This document shows, piece after piece, positions 1 to 7,286 of a stretch of 21,106 nt of DNA. Within the stretch, counting starts at the first letter, position 1; the number at the start of each line of letters is the position of its first letter. This stretch comes from an uncultured Pelagibacteraceae bacterium (GTDB lineage: Bacteria; Pseudomonadota; Alphaproteobacteria; Pelagibacterales; Pelagibacteraceae), in contig CACCPR010000008.1 in NCBI GenBank assembly GCA_902548045.1, positions 1 to 21,106 of the forward strand, in the 5' to 3' direction. Both the position numbers and the translations under genes were made by a program. The notes under the pieces were generated by a model. That model did no database searches, was not told where the DNA came from, and was given only the letters and a program-made list of their open reading frames with translations.

Positions 1-211
1 TTTATGTGAAACAGGATTAACCTTTTTAAATTCTTTATTAAGATATAAACTAATTTATAACTTATTTATATTTAAATCAGATAAAAAACTTGGAAAATTT
101 GGGTACAACTCTTCTCCAATTAATTATATTAAAAAAATAAATTTATTTAATAAATTAAAAGTTAATTTAAAAGGAGAAAGTCTCTATAAAGTGAAGCTAA
201 ATAATGTTTAA
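1..211 (+). CDS. ribD: RibD C-terminal end (riboflavin-specific reductase domain), partial
   Basis: Only the last 69 codons are present (reading from base 2), ending in TAA at 209-211. The fragment contains a C-E-T-G-L-T motif followed by a leucine-rich helix and then F-K-S-D-K-K-L-G. This resembles the E-G-G...L...LVDEL...P...LG pattern at the end of the RibD reductase domain. RibD is the deaminase/reductase that makes the ribitylamino-pyrimidine intermediate of riboflavin. Its stop overlaps the start of the riboflavin synthase gene by 8 bp, the expected alphaproteobacterial order. The upstream part and any FMN riboswitch lie outside the window. The identification rests on a short, divergent fragment plus context. 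Confidence 0.75.
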   Translation, partial: LCETGLTFLNSLLRYKLIYNLFIFKSDKKLGKFGYNSSPINYIKKINLFNKLKVNLKGESLYKVKLNNV

Positions 212-803
212 TGGCATAATATATAATCTAGGTCTAATAAAAGTAATAAGAAAAAGTAGCAAATACGTGTTAGGAAGCGCTGTTATAGAAATTAGTTCAA
301 AAATTAAGTTCAAAAAAACTGACATTGGCGAGTCAGTATGCTGTGATGGTGTTTGTCTAACACTTATAAGAATAAAGAAAAATTCTTTTTTATTTTATCT
401 ATCTAAAGAAACATTAAAAAGATCAAATTTCAAATATGCAAAAGCTGGTAAATTAATTAACATTGAAAAATCCTTACTCAACAAACAAAAAATATCTGGA
501 CATTATGTACAAGGTCATGTTGACACAACAGCAAAAGTTAGAAAAATAGATATCGTAGATAGAACTTGGGTAATAAAATTAGATTTAAAAAATAAAAAAT
601 TATACAAGATTTTAATTGAAAAGGCTTCTATCGCTATTAATGGTGTATCTTTAACAATTTCAAAAGTTTCTAAAAGGTTTTTTGAAATAAATGTTATACC
701 TCATACTTTAAAGTTAACTAATTTAAATAAGCTTAAAGTAAATGATATTGTAAATGTAGAGCTTGATATATTTGGTAAATATATATTAAAACTATCTAAA
801 TAA
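204..803 (+). CDS. ribE: Riboflavin synthase alpha subunit
   Basis: Converts two molecules of 6,7-dimethyl-8-ribityllumazine to riboflavin plus the pyrimidine precursor, the last step of the pathway. The 199-residue length is normal for the family. The start M-F-N-G-I-I matches the family's MFTGII. The two tandem lumazine-binding barrels are visible. The first has S-V-C-C-D-G-V-C-L-T-L near residues 45-55, N-I-E-K-S-L and G-H-Y-V-Q-G-H-V-D. The second has K-A-S-I-A-I-N-G-V-S-L-T and N-V-I-P-H-T-L. The C-terminus V-N-V-E-L-D...G-K-Y-I is also typical. The gene overlaps ribD by 8 bp and shares one base with ribBA (TAATG), so translation is probably coupled through the operon. The symbol is ribE in alphaproteobacterial usage, ribC in some E. 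coli usage. Confidence 0.96.
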   Translation: MFNGIIYNLGLIKVIRKSSKYVLGSAVIEISSKIKFKKTDIGESVCCDGVCLTLIRIKKNSFLFYLSKETLKRSNFKYAKAGKLINIEKSLLNKQKISGHYVQGHVDTTAKVRKIDIVDRTWVIKLDLKNKKLYKILIEKASIAINGVSLTISKVSKRFFEINVIPHTLKLTNLNKLKVNDIVNVELDIFGKYILKLSK

Positions 804-1864
804 TGAGTCAAAAAGCTTTTTCACAGATTAAAGAAATTTTACGTGATGCTAAGAAAGGAAAAATGTTCATTCTAGTAGACGATGGTGATAGAGAAAATGA
901 GGGAGATTTAGTTATTCCAGCCTCTAAATGCAACTCTGAAAAAATAAATTTTATGGCTAAACATGGTAGAGGTTTAATATGTTTAGCTCTTACATCTAAA
1001 AAAGTAAAAAAATTAAACTTACCCTTAATGTCAGCAATAAATAAGTCTAGAACACAAACAGCATTCACTGTTTCGATTGAGTCTAAAACAGGGATATCTA
1101 CCGGCATTTCAGCTCAGGACAGAGCAAAAACTATAAAAGTAGCAATTAGACCTAACGCAAATAGAAAAAATATAGTTTCACCGGGTCATGTCTTTCCTTT
1201 AATCGCTAGAGATGGAGGTGTTCTTGAAAGAGCTGGTCATACAGAAGCTTCGGTAGATATTTCAAAATTAGCAAAGTTAAATCCAAGTGCAGTTATATGT
1301 GAAGTTATGAACGAAGACGGCACCATGGCAAGATACAAAGACTTAATACCTTTTGCAAAAAAGCATAAGTTAAAAATTGCAAAAATCGAAGATTTAATTT
1401 CCCACAGATTAAGAAATGAAAAACTTATTAAATACACTTCTAATAAAAAAATAAAGATAAAAAATTTTGGTATTTTTGATTTAAAAACATTCAAAAGTAA
1501 ATTAGATGGTGCGGAACATTATGCTATAACCAAAGGAAATTTTTCAAAAGCCAAAGCCTCAAGAGTAAGAGTAATCTCTACTAATGTTATAAATAGTTTT
1601 TTAAACTTTAATAAAGACGTTTTCAAAAGTTCCCTAAAATATCTTAACAAATATAATAACTTTGCTCTTATTCTTATAAAAGGAATAAACTTTAATCTAA
1701 CATCTTCTGAAAACAGCAGGATTCTTAGATATTATGGTATAGGTGCTCAAATTATAAAAGATTTAAAAATAAGAAGAATGATATTAGTTTCCAGATCGAT
1801 AAAACGTATTATTGCCTTAGACGGATATGGTATAAAAATTACCAAACAGGAGATTATGAAATGA
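803..1864 (+). CDS. ribBA: 3,4-dihydroxy-2-butanone 4-phosphate synthase with degenerate GTP cyclohydrolase II-like domain
   Basis: The N-terminal domain (about residues 10-205) is an intact DHBP synthase, which turns ribulose 5-phosphate into the four-carbon unit of riboflavin. Seen are the acidic loop D-D-G-D-R-E-N-E-G-D (residues 26-35), P-G-H-V-F-P-L near 127-133, G-G-V-L-E-R-A-G-H-T-E-A at 138-149, and C-E-V...D-G-T-M-A-R. The C-terminal domain (about 206-353) keeps the outline of GTP cyclohydrolase II, including Y-Y-G-I-G-A-Q-I-I-K-D-L and a final L-D-G-Y-G-I. However, it has no cysteine at all, so the three zinc ligands are gone, and the catalytic G-R-G-I-G-L motif is replaced by I-K-G-I-N-F-N. 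It probably cannot act as a cyclohydrolase. The gene overlaps ribH by 4 bp (ATGA). Confidence 0.93.
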   Translation: MSQKAFSQIKEILRDAKKGKMFILVDDGDRENEGDLVIPASKCNSEKINFMAKHGRGLICLALTSKKVKKLNLPLMSAINKSRTQTAFTVSIESKTGISTGISAQDRAKTIKVAIRPNANRKNIVSPGHVFPLIARDGGVLERAGHTEASVDISKLAKLNPSAVICEVMNEDGTMARYKDLIPFAKKHKLKIAKIEDLISHRLRNEKLIKYTSNKKIKIKNFGIFDLKTFKSKLDGAEHYAITKGNFSKAKASRVRVISTNVINSFLNFNKDVFKSSLKYLNKYNNFALILIKGINFNLTSSENSRILRYYGIGAQIIKDLKIRRMILVSRSIKRIIALDGYGIKITKQEIMK

Positions 1865-2274
1865 AAATTAAAATTTGTATCATTATGTCTAGATACAATA
1901 AAGATGTTACTAATAAACTTCATCAAAGCGCTAAAAAAACTTTACAAAAAGAATTAAAAAAGGATGTTTTAATAAACTTAATAGAAGTTCCAGGAGCATT
2001 TGAAATACCTGTAACAATATCAAGAGTTATAAAAAAATACGACGGATTTATTGCGATTGGATGCATCATTAAAGGCAAAACAACAAATTTCGATTTAATT
2101 TCTAATGCTATAACTAACGCAATTATGCAGATTTCTATTAATGAAAAAAAACCAATAGGAAATGCAATCTTAACTTGTTTAAACAAAAATCAAGCGAAGT
2201 ATAGATTTAATAGAGGTGCTGAAGCTGCAAAAGCTGTAATTACAGTTTTAAAAAATGCCCCAAAAAAATTCTAA
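1861..2274 (+). CDS. ribH: 6,7-dimethyl-8-ribityllumazine synthase
   Basis: Condenses the RibBA product (butanone phosphate) with the ribitylamino-pyrimidine to give lumazine, the substrate of RibE. The 137 residues form a compact but full lumazine synthase. Seen are S-R-Y-N near residue 10, V-P-G-A-F-E-I-P at 43-50, I-G-C-I-I-K-G-K-T-T-N-F-D at 66-78, and R-G-A-E-A-A-K-A near the end. The catalytic loop normally reads T-T-H-(F/Y)-D, where the histidine aids proton transfer. Here it is asparagine (N76, codon AAT). The rest of the substrate site looks conserved, so the enzyme is likely functional but perhaps slower. The start is fixed by the ATGA junction with ribBA, and the 3' end overlaps nusB by 20 bp. 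Confidence 0.93.
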   Translation: MKIKICIIMSRYNKDVTNKLHQSAKKTLQKELKKDVLINLIEVPGAFEIPVTISRVIKKYDGFIAIGCIIKGKTTNFDLISNAITNAIMQISINEKKPIGNAILTCLNKNQAKYRFNRGAEAAKAVITVLKNAPKKF

Positions 2275-2656
2275 AAATTCCTCTCCAAGAGTAAGAATTA
2301 TTCAAAAAATTTATGGATCTCTTATGAATCCGGATGAAAAAATTGTTTATCCAAAAAACCAATATAAAAAGTATATCAAAGATGTAGTTTCTGGTACATT
2401 GGAACGGATAGAATTGATAGAGGAAACCATTATAAAAAATCTGGATAAAGATATAGACTTAAAAAAAACTGGAAAACTTTTAAAAATTATTTTGTTTTCC
2501 GCGGTTTTTGAGTTAATGTTTAAACATAATACCCCTAAAAATGTTATAATCAGTGAATATGTTAGAGCTTCCGAGTATTTTTTAGAAAGAACTCAAATAA
2601 ATTACCTTAATGCAATATTGGACAAACTCTCAAAATCTATTCGAAACGGGGGCTAA
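2255..2656 (+). CDS. nusB: Transcription antitermination / rRNA processing factor NusB
   Basis: NusB works with S10 (NusE) on boxA RNA to keep RNA polymerase elongating through rRNA operons. The 133 residues match the family length. S-P-R-V-R-I-I-Q-K-I-Y near residue 10 is the first helix. The C-terminal signature runs from T-P-K-N-V-I-I-S-E-Y through L-E-R-T-Q-I-N-Y-L-N-A-I-L-D-K-L. The start lies 20 bp inside ribH, a long overlap for this operon but the only ATG that gives a complete N-terminal helix. ribH-nusB adjacency is standard in alphaproteobacteria. It is the last gene of the riboflavin operon; a 76-bp gap follows. Confidence 0.92.
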   Translation: MPQKNSKNSSPRVRIIQKIYGSLMNPDEKIVYPKNQYKKYIKDVVSGTLERIELIEETIIKNLDKDIDLKKTGKLLKIILFSAVFELMFKHNTPKNVIISEYVRASEYFLERTQINYLNAILDKLSKSIRNGG

Positions 2657-2703
2657 CTAACAATTTTAATTAGATTAATCGAAAGTTTAGCTTGCCTTTT
2701 TTT
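2648..2703 (+). terminator. Possible weak terminator after the rib-nusB operon
   Basis: GCTAA at 2652-2656, which includes the nusB stop, can pair with TTAGC at 2687-2691. A small AT inverted repeat lies between them, and seven T residues follow at 2697-2703. The loop is long and the stem short, so this is a weak candidate. It also overlaps the upstream element proposed for hppA. Confidence 0.25.
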
Positions 2704-2732
2704 CATAATTTTGGCATTTATCGCTTTAATAA
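2692..2732 (+). promoter_or_regulatory. Candidate hppA promoter, similar to the rplM upstream element
   Basis: TTGCCT at 2692-2697 is followed by TATCGC at 2719-2724, eight bases before the hppA ATG. The same arrangement (TTGACA, 21 bp, TATCGC, 8 bp, ATG) occurs before rplM. About 23 of the first 33 positions agree when the two are aligned without gaps. The 21-bp spacing is longer than a classic sigma-70 promoter, so which bases form the -10 element is uncertain. No Shine-Dalgarno sequence is seen. Confidence 0.45.
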
Positions 2733-4835
2733 ATGATAAACTATTTAGAACTGTTATATTTAATATCTTTTACAGGAATTTTAGCAGTAGCTTATAGCTA
2801 CTTGTTATCTGGACAAATCCTTTCATCAAGCCCTGGAAACGAAAAGATGCAAGAAATAGCAGAGGCTATTCAGATTGGAGCTAAAGCTTATTTAAATAGA
2901 CAGTATAAAACAATTGCTGTTGTAGGAATTATTGTTTTAGCAATTGTTACATATTTTTTTAATTATCTTGTTGGGTTAGGTTATTTCATTGGTGCGTTTT
3001 TATCAGGAGTTGCAGGTTACGTTGGAATGTTAATTTCTGTTAAAGCAAACGTAAGAACAGCTGAAGCTTCAAGAAAGAGTTTGCAATCAGGTTTAACTAT
3101 AGCTTTTAAATCAGGTGCAATTACTGGATTACTTGTTGCTGGTTTAGCATTATTATCAATTACAATTTATTATATAATTCTAATAAATTTGAATGTTGAT
3201 AATCGAGAAGTAATTAATGCCTTAGTAGCATTAGGTTTTGGAGCTTCACTAATTTCAATATTTGCCAGATTAGGAGGAGGAATCTTTACCAAAGGTGCTG
3301 ATGTAGGAGCAGATTTAGTCGGTAAAGTAGAAGCTGGCATACCGGAAGATGATCCTAGAAATCCAGCTGTGATAGCCGATAATGTCGGTGATAATGTTGG
3401 AGATTGTGCAGGAATGGCTGCAGATCTTTTTGAAACATACGCTGTTACAATAGTAGCGACTATGGTTCTTTCGTCTATTTTTTTTCCAACAGATTATAAT
3501 TTAATGGTTTATCCATTAGCGATAGGCTCTTCATGTATTATCACATCTATTGTTGGAACTTGGTTTGTCAAGCTTGGAAAAAGCAAAGATATAATGGGAG
3601 CTCTTTATAAAGGGTTTATAGTTACATCAATTACTTCGTTAATAATTTTATATCCAGTTACTGAAGCCATTGTTGGGCTTAAAAATATTTACTCACTGAA
3701 CCAAATAAATTTCACTGGATACGATCTTTACATTTGTGGAGTAGTAGGATTTGTAATAACAGGGTTACTAATTTGGATTACTGAATATTATACTGGAACT
3801 AATTATAGACCAGTTCAATCTGTTGCAAAGTCCTCGACAACAGGTCATGGAACAAATGTTATTCAAGGCTTAGCAGTTTCTATGGAAGCAACCGCTTTAC
3901 CAGCTCTAATTATTGTAGCAGGAATATTATATACGAATAGTTTAGCGGGCTTATACGGAATAGCTATAGCTGTTACTTCAATGTTAGCCTTAACGGGTAT
4001 GGTTGTGGCCCTTGATGCATATGGTCCAGTAACAGATAACGCCGGAGGTATAGCAGAAATGTCTAAACTTCCAAAAAATGTTAGAAAAACCACAGATGCA
4101 TTAGATGCAGTAGGAAATACTACCAAAGCTGTTACAAAAGGTTATGCCATAGGCTCAGCAGGTTTAGGTGCCTTAGTTTTATTTGCTGCATACACAGAAG
4201 ATATCAAATACTTTTCAACTGTGAAAAATTCAGCCTTAGAAGGTGTTAATGTTACTTTTGATTTATCTAATCCATTTGTAGTAGCTGGATTATTAATAGG
4301 TGGTATGCTTCCTTACTTGTTTGGTTCAATGGGGATGCAAGCTGTAGGTAGAGCAGGTGGTTCTGTAGTAATTGAAGTTAGAAGGCAGTTTAAAAAAATA
4401 CCTGGAATCATGAAGGGTAAAAGAAAACCTGATTATGGTAGACTAGTAGACTTATTAACCAAAGCAGCAATTAAAGAAATGATTATTCCATCATTATTAC
4501 CAGTATTATCTCCGATAATATTATATTTTGTCATTTTACAAATTGGAGGAATAGAAGCCGCTTTATCATCCTTAGGTGCTATGCTTTTAGGAGTTATAAT
4601 AACTGGTTTATTTGTTGCCGTGTCTATGACTGCAGGAGGAGGAGCTTGGGATAATGCTAAGAAATATATAGAAGACGGAAATTTTGGAGGTAAAGGTTCT
4701 GAAGCACACAAGTCTGCGGTTACCGGAGACACCGTTGGAGATCCTTACAAAGACACTGCTGGTCCAGCAGTCAACCCAATGATTAAAATAACAAATATAG
4801 TAGCACTATTATTATTAGCTGTGATAGCTCATTAA
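2733..4835 (+). CDS. hppA: Potassium-independent proton-translocating membrane pyrophosphatase
   Basis: Hydrolyses pyrophosphate in the cytoplasm and uses the energy to pump protons out, recovering energy from biosynthetic by-product. The 700 residues, with about 15-16 hydrophobic segments, fit the family. The substrate and metal site is visible as [14 protein letters not shown], then E-D-D-P-R-N-P and D-N-V-G-D-N-V-G-D. Late in the protein come [10 protein letters not shown] and the final [11 protein letters not shown]. The ion-selectivity region reads G-N-T-T-K-A-V-T with K465 and T468. Lysine and threonine at these positions mark potassium-independent enzymes; alanine and glycine or alanine mark potassium-dependent ones. 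It stands alone as a transcription unit, and its stop abuts the bamE stop with no gap. Confidence 0.97.
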   Translation: MINYLELLYLISFTGILAVAYSYLLSGQILSSSPGNEKMQEIAEAIQIGAKAYLNRQYKTIAVVGIIVLAIVTYFFNYLVGLGYFIGAFLSGVAGYVGMLISVKANVRTAEASRKSLQSGLTIAFKSGAITGLLVAGLALLSITIYYIILINLNVDNREVINALVALGFGASLISIFARLGGGIFTKGADVGADLVGKVEAGIPEDDPRNPAVIADNVGDNVGDCAGMAADLFETYAVTIVATMVLSSIFFPTDYNLMVYPLAIGSSCIITSIVGTWFVKLGKSKDIMGALYKGFIVTSITSLIILYPVTEAIVGLKNIYSLNQINFTGYDLYICGVVGFVITGLLIWITEYYTGTNYRPVQSVAKSSTTGHGTNVIQGLAVSMEATALPALIIVAGILYTNSLAGLYGIAIAVTSMLALTGMVVALDAYGPVTDNAGGIAEMSKLPKNVRKTTDALDAVGNTTKAVTKGYAIGSAGLGALVLFAAYTEDIKYFSTVKNSALEGVNVTFDLSNPFVVAGLLIGGMLPYLFGSMGMQAVGRAGGSVVIEVRRQFKKIPGIMKGKRKPDYGRLVDLLTKAAIKEMIIPSLLPVLSPIILYFVILQIGGIEAALSSLGAMLLGVIITGLFVAVSMTAGGGAWDNAKKYIEDGNFGGKGSEAHKSAVTGDTVGDPYKDTAGPAVNPMIKITNIVALLLLAVIAH

Positions 4836-5300
4836 TTATTTATTGCCGTACATTTTTTCTCTTATACTGGATAAAAAAGACTCAACAAAACTTTTTTTAC
4901 TTAACTTATTTTCAGTTTTTTTTGACGAAAAGGCTATTTTTTGTATATCTTCTTTTGAATAAATTTTTTTGTTTTTTAATACCCCATATTTATTAAATTC
5001 TAACACGAGTGCATTGTTTGTTTTAAGAACGTGCTGTCCTAGTTTATGATATTTTCCTTTACTTAACGTTCTTTCAATGTAAATCCAAGTGTTATCATCT
5101 TTGTAGGACTTAGAATGCGGATTTCCAATTATATTTAATACATCATTCTTGTTAGTTTTGTTTAAAACAAGTTTTTTTGATCTATTTTCGAGGAATAATA
5201 TCCCATGATTTTTATCTGGATCTTGTAATTGACAACCTGATAAAATAAATAATAAAGATACAAGTAAATATATAAAATGATATTCAAATCTAAAAATCAT
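4836..5300 (-). CDS. bamE: BamE/SmpA/OmlA-family outer membrane lipoprotein
   Basis: A predicted lipoprotein of the outer-membrane protein assembly (BAM) complex. The N-terminus is a signal peptide of about 22 residues ending in L-S-G-C, with C23 as the lipid-bearing cysteine. The mature part holds the SmpA/OmlA fold: L-V-L-N-K-T-N-K-N-D-V-L-N-I-I-G-N-P-H-S (a helix leading to the G-x-P turn), then W-I-Y-I-E and the L-V-L-E-F-N-K-Y-G-V-L strands. A lysine- and serine-rich tail follows. The only methionine that keeps the signal peptide is at 5298-5300. This puts the first 24 bp antisense to the start of the neighbouring chaperone gene. bamE divergent from the bc1 chaperone gene is a common alphaproteobacterial layout. 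Confidence 0.88.
   Translation of the reverse strand: MIFRFEYHFIYLLVSLLFILSGCQLQDPDKNHGILFLENRSKKLVLNKTNKNDVLNIIGNPHSKSYKDDNTWIYIERTLSKGKYHKLGQHVLKTNNALVLEFNKYGVLKNKKIYSKEDIQKIAFSSKKTENKLSKKSFVESFLSSIREKMYGNK
5229..5257 (+). promoter_or_regulatory. Candidate promoter for the chaperone-rpmF-plsX operon, inside bamE
   Basis: A perfect TTGACA lies at 5229-5234, with ATAAAG 17 bp later at 5252-5257 as a modest -10. Transcription would begin about ten bases before the chaperone ATG at 5277. The site lies within the lipobox-coding part of bamE, on the opposite strand. It is predicted from sequence only. Confidence 0.35.
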
Positions 5301-5771
5301 AACTTTGAACTTTACAACACATTATTAAATTTGTCGCGAAGTTTATATTTTTATAACAAAATTAATTTAAAAGATACATTTGAAACAAGAATTTACCTGA
5401 TGTTTATGCATTTTTCATTGATATTGATAATATTTAAGAAAAAAGAAACTAAATTTTTACAAAAGAATTACGATGATTTTTTTAACTGTATAGAAAATAA
5501 TTTGAGAGAGCTAGGTCAAGGAGACGTGGCTGTTAATAAGAAAATGAAAGATTTGAATAAAATATTTTACGATATACTATTAAAAATTAACAAATCAGAT
5601 AAAACTCTCAAAATAAACAAAGATTTAATAGTAAAGTATTTTCCTGAATTAAATAATTCTTTTAATGAAAAATATGAGTTATTTGAAGATTATTTAATCA
5701 AATTTTATCATTTTTGCTTTGAATTAGGTCCTGAAACTATGATAAAAGATGCAATCAAATTTAAGGTTTAA
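5277..5771 (+). CDS. Ubiquinol-cytochrome c chaperone (CBP3-like) family protein
   Basis: Resembles the bacterial counterpart of mitochondrial CBP3, which helps assemble cytochrome b / the bc1 complex. The main signature is [16 protein letters not shown] at residues 76-91, the strongest conserved block of this family. It is preceded by [15 protein letters not shown] and by [11 protein letters not shown]. The length of 164 residues is near normal. The C-terminal helix [11 protein letters not shown] (here Y-H-F-C-F) has no motif I can assign. The start overlaps the divergent bamE start by 24 bp. rpmF follows after one base. In many relatives a DUF177 (YceD) gene sits between these two; it is absent here. 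Confidence 0.88.
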   Translation: MIFKSKNHNFELYNTLLNLSRSLYFYNKINLKDTFETRIYLMFMHFSLILIIFKKKETKFLQKNYDDFFNCIENNLRELGQGDVAVNKKMKDLNKIFYDILLKINKSDKTLKINKDLIVKYFPELNNSFNEKYELFEDYLIKFYHFCFELGPETMIKDAIKFKV

Positions 5772-5772
5772 T

Positions 5773-5946
5773 ATGGCTGTACCAAAAAGAAAGACATCTA
5801 TTTCGAGAAAGAAAATGAGAAGGTCTCATCACGGAATATCTTCAGTCAACATTATCGAAGATAAGAAGAGTGGTGAATATAAATTATCTCATCATATTGA
5901 TTTAAAATCCGGTTACTATAACGGAAAAAAAATATTAGATATTTAA
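5773..5946 (+). CDS. rpmF: 50S ribosomal protein L32
   Basis: A 57-residue L32 of the large ribosomal subunit. It starts M-A-V-P-K-R-K-T-S and continues with [10 protein letters not shown], both diagnostic. It has no cysteines, so it is the zinc-free form. An in-frame ATG eight codons upstream (5749) exists but would add residues unlike any L32 and would overlap the chaperone gene. The start at 5773, one base after the chaperone stop, is therefore chosen. The rpmF-plsX pair is conserved widely, linking ribosome and membrane-lipid genes. Confidence 0.95.
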   Translation: MAVPKRKTSISRKKMRRSHHGISSVNIIEDKKSGEYKLSHHIDLKSGYYNGKKILDI

Positions 5947-5956
5947 TTATTTAAAA

Positions 5957-6994
5957 ATGACAAAAAAAATTACTATTGCTATTGACGCAATGGGTGGTGA
6001 AGATGCACCAAAAAAAAATATTGAAGGTTTAGGTATCTTTTTAAACAAAAATAAATCTGCAGATGATTATCTTATAGAGTTGTATGGAGATAAAGAAACT
6101 ATAGAAAATGAATTATCTTTACAAAAAATATCTAATCATAAAATTAAAATTTTCCATACTAAAGACATAGTTTCAGATAAAGAAACACCCTTGACAGCGG
6201 TTAAAAATTCTAAAAACACTAGTATGTGGAATTGTGTGAAAGCTCAGATTAACGGAGATGCAGATATAAGTTTATCTGCTGGAAACACAGGAGTCTTATT
6301 AGTAATTTCAAGAATGATTTTAAAAATGATGAACCAAGTTAGCAAACCAGCACTGGCTGGGTTATGGCCAAGCAAAAAAGACATGAGTGTAGTCTTGGAT
6401 TTAGGTGCAAATATTGAATGTGATGATAAAAATTTAGTTGATTTTTCAGAAATGGGTGCCGCTTTATTCAAATCAATTTTTCCTATGGCGCAGGCAAAAG
6501 TATCGTTATTAAATATTGGTTCAGAAGAAATTAAAGGAACTGAGATGCATAAAAAAGCTTATTCTAAACTTAAAGAGCTTAGTGGTGAAAATAATTTTTT
6601 ATTTCAAGGTTATATAGAAGGAAATGAATTGATGGACGGCGATACTAATGTTGTTGTAACAGATGGATTTACAGGAAATATAGCTTTGAAGACAGCTGAA
6701 GGAACAGCCAAATTTATTGTCGATAATCTTAAATCGTCATTATCAGAGAGTGTTTTTTCAAAAATTTCAACCTTATTTTCATATTTTTCTTTAAAAAGAT
6801 TTAAGACTAAAATTGATCCTCGAAAATATAATGGAGCTATTTTTTTAGGATTAAATGGCCCAGTAGTAAAGAGTCATGGTGGCATAGACTCAATAGGTTT
6901 TTATTATTCAATTGATCTATGTTATAGAATTATCAAAGGCGATTTAATGGGGAGGATAAAGAATAATTTAAATCATTTAAATGAAGGAAAATAG
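5957..6994 (+). CDS. plsX: Phosphate acyltransferase PlsX
   Basis: Makes acyl-phosphate from acyl-ACP, the acyl donor for the first step of phospholipid synthesis by PlsY. At 345 residues it is full length. The N-terminal I-A-I-D-A-M-G-G-E-D-A-P is the family hallmark. Further matches are S-A-G-N-T-G near residue 107, the V-L-D-L-G-A-N strand, and V-V-T-D-G-F-T-G-N-I-A-L-K. It lies 10 bp after rpmF. Its 3' end overlaps the IHF-like gene by 14 bp. In many alphaproteobacteria fabH follows plsX; here it does not. Confidence 0.96.
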   Translation: MTKKITIAIDAMGGEDAPKKNIEGLGIFLNKNKSADDYLIELYGDKETIENELSLQKISNHKIKIFHTKDIVSDKETPLTAVKNSKNTSMWNCVKAQINGDADISLSAGNTGVLLVISRMILKMMNQVSKPALAGLWPSKKDMSVVLDLGANIECDDKNLVDFSEMGAALFKSIFPMAQAKVSLLNIGSEEIKGTEMHKKAYSKLKELSGENNFLFQGYIEGNELMDGDTNVVVTDGFTGNIALKTAEGTAKFIVDNLKSSLSESVFSKISTLFSYFSLKRFKTKIDPRKYNGAIFLGLNGPVVKSHGGIDSIGFYYSIDLCYRIIKGDLMGRIKNNLNHLNEGK

Positions 6995-7286
6995 TTCATT
7001 AAATTTAACTAAAAAAGAAATAGTTTTAAATATACAAAAAGAAACTGGATTGCCAAATTCTTTTCTTAAAATTATCGTAGATGATTTGATTGAAATAATT
7101 AAATTTACTATCATAGAAAATGACCTAAATGTAAAAAATTTTGGGACCTTCAAATTATTAAACAAAAAAGAGAGGGTAGGTCGTAATCCAAAAAGTAAAG
7201 AGTTACACACTATAAAAGCTAGAAAATCTATTAGTTTTCGTTTATCAAATTTTATTAAAGATAAAATTGAATTTTTGAATGAATAG
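6981..7286 (+). CDS. ihfA: IHF alpha / HU-family DNA-bending protein
   Basis: A small nucleoid-associated protein that bends DNA. The 101 residues show the IHF/HU fold: L-T-K-K-E-I-V in the first helix, V-K-N-F-G-T-F at the start of the saddle, then R-V-G-R-N-P-K-S in the DNA-inserting arm, and A-R-K-S-I-S-F-R. The R-N-P motif supplies the proline that wedges into DNA. Position after plsX and before a MerR-type gene is the usual place of ihfA in alphaproteobacteria, so the alpha subunit is preferred over HU. It starts 14 bp inside plsX and ends 8 bp inside the next gene. Confidence 0.85.
   Translation: MKENSSLNLTKKEIVLNIQKETGLPNSFLKIIVDDLIEIIKFTIIENDLNVKNFGTFKLLNKKERVGRNPKSKELHTIKARKSISFRLSNFIKDKIEFLNE

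Noticed and set aside
808..1107. Antisense open frames of 60-107 codons inside ribBA, hppA, plsX, glpX, recJ, the aldehyde dehydrogenase and the glycosyltransferases
   Set aside because: They lie wholly opposite well-identified genes, have no recognisable domains and no promoter or start context; they follow from sense codon use.
5749..5772. Eight-codon N-terminal extension of L32
   Set aside because: L32 begins M-A-V-P-K almost universally, and the extension would overlap the chaperone gene in another frame.
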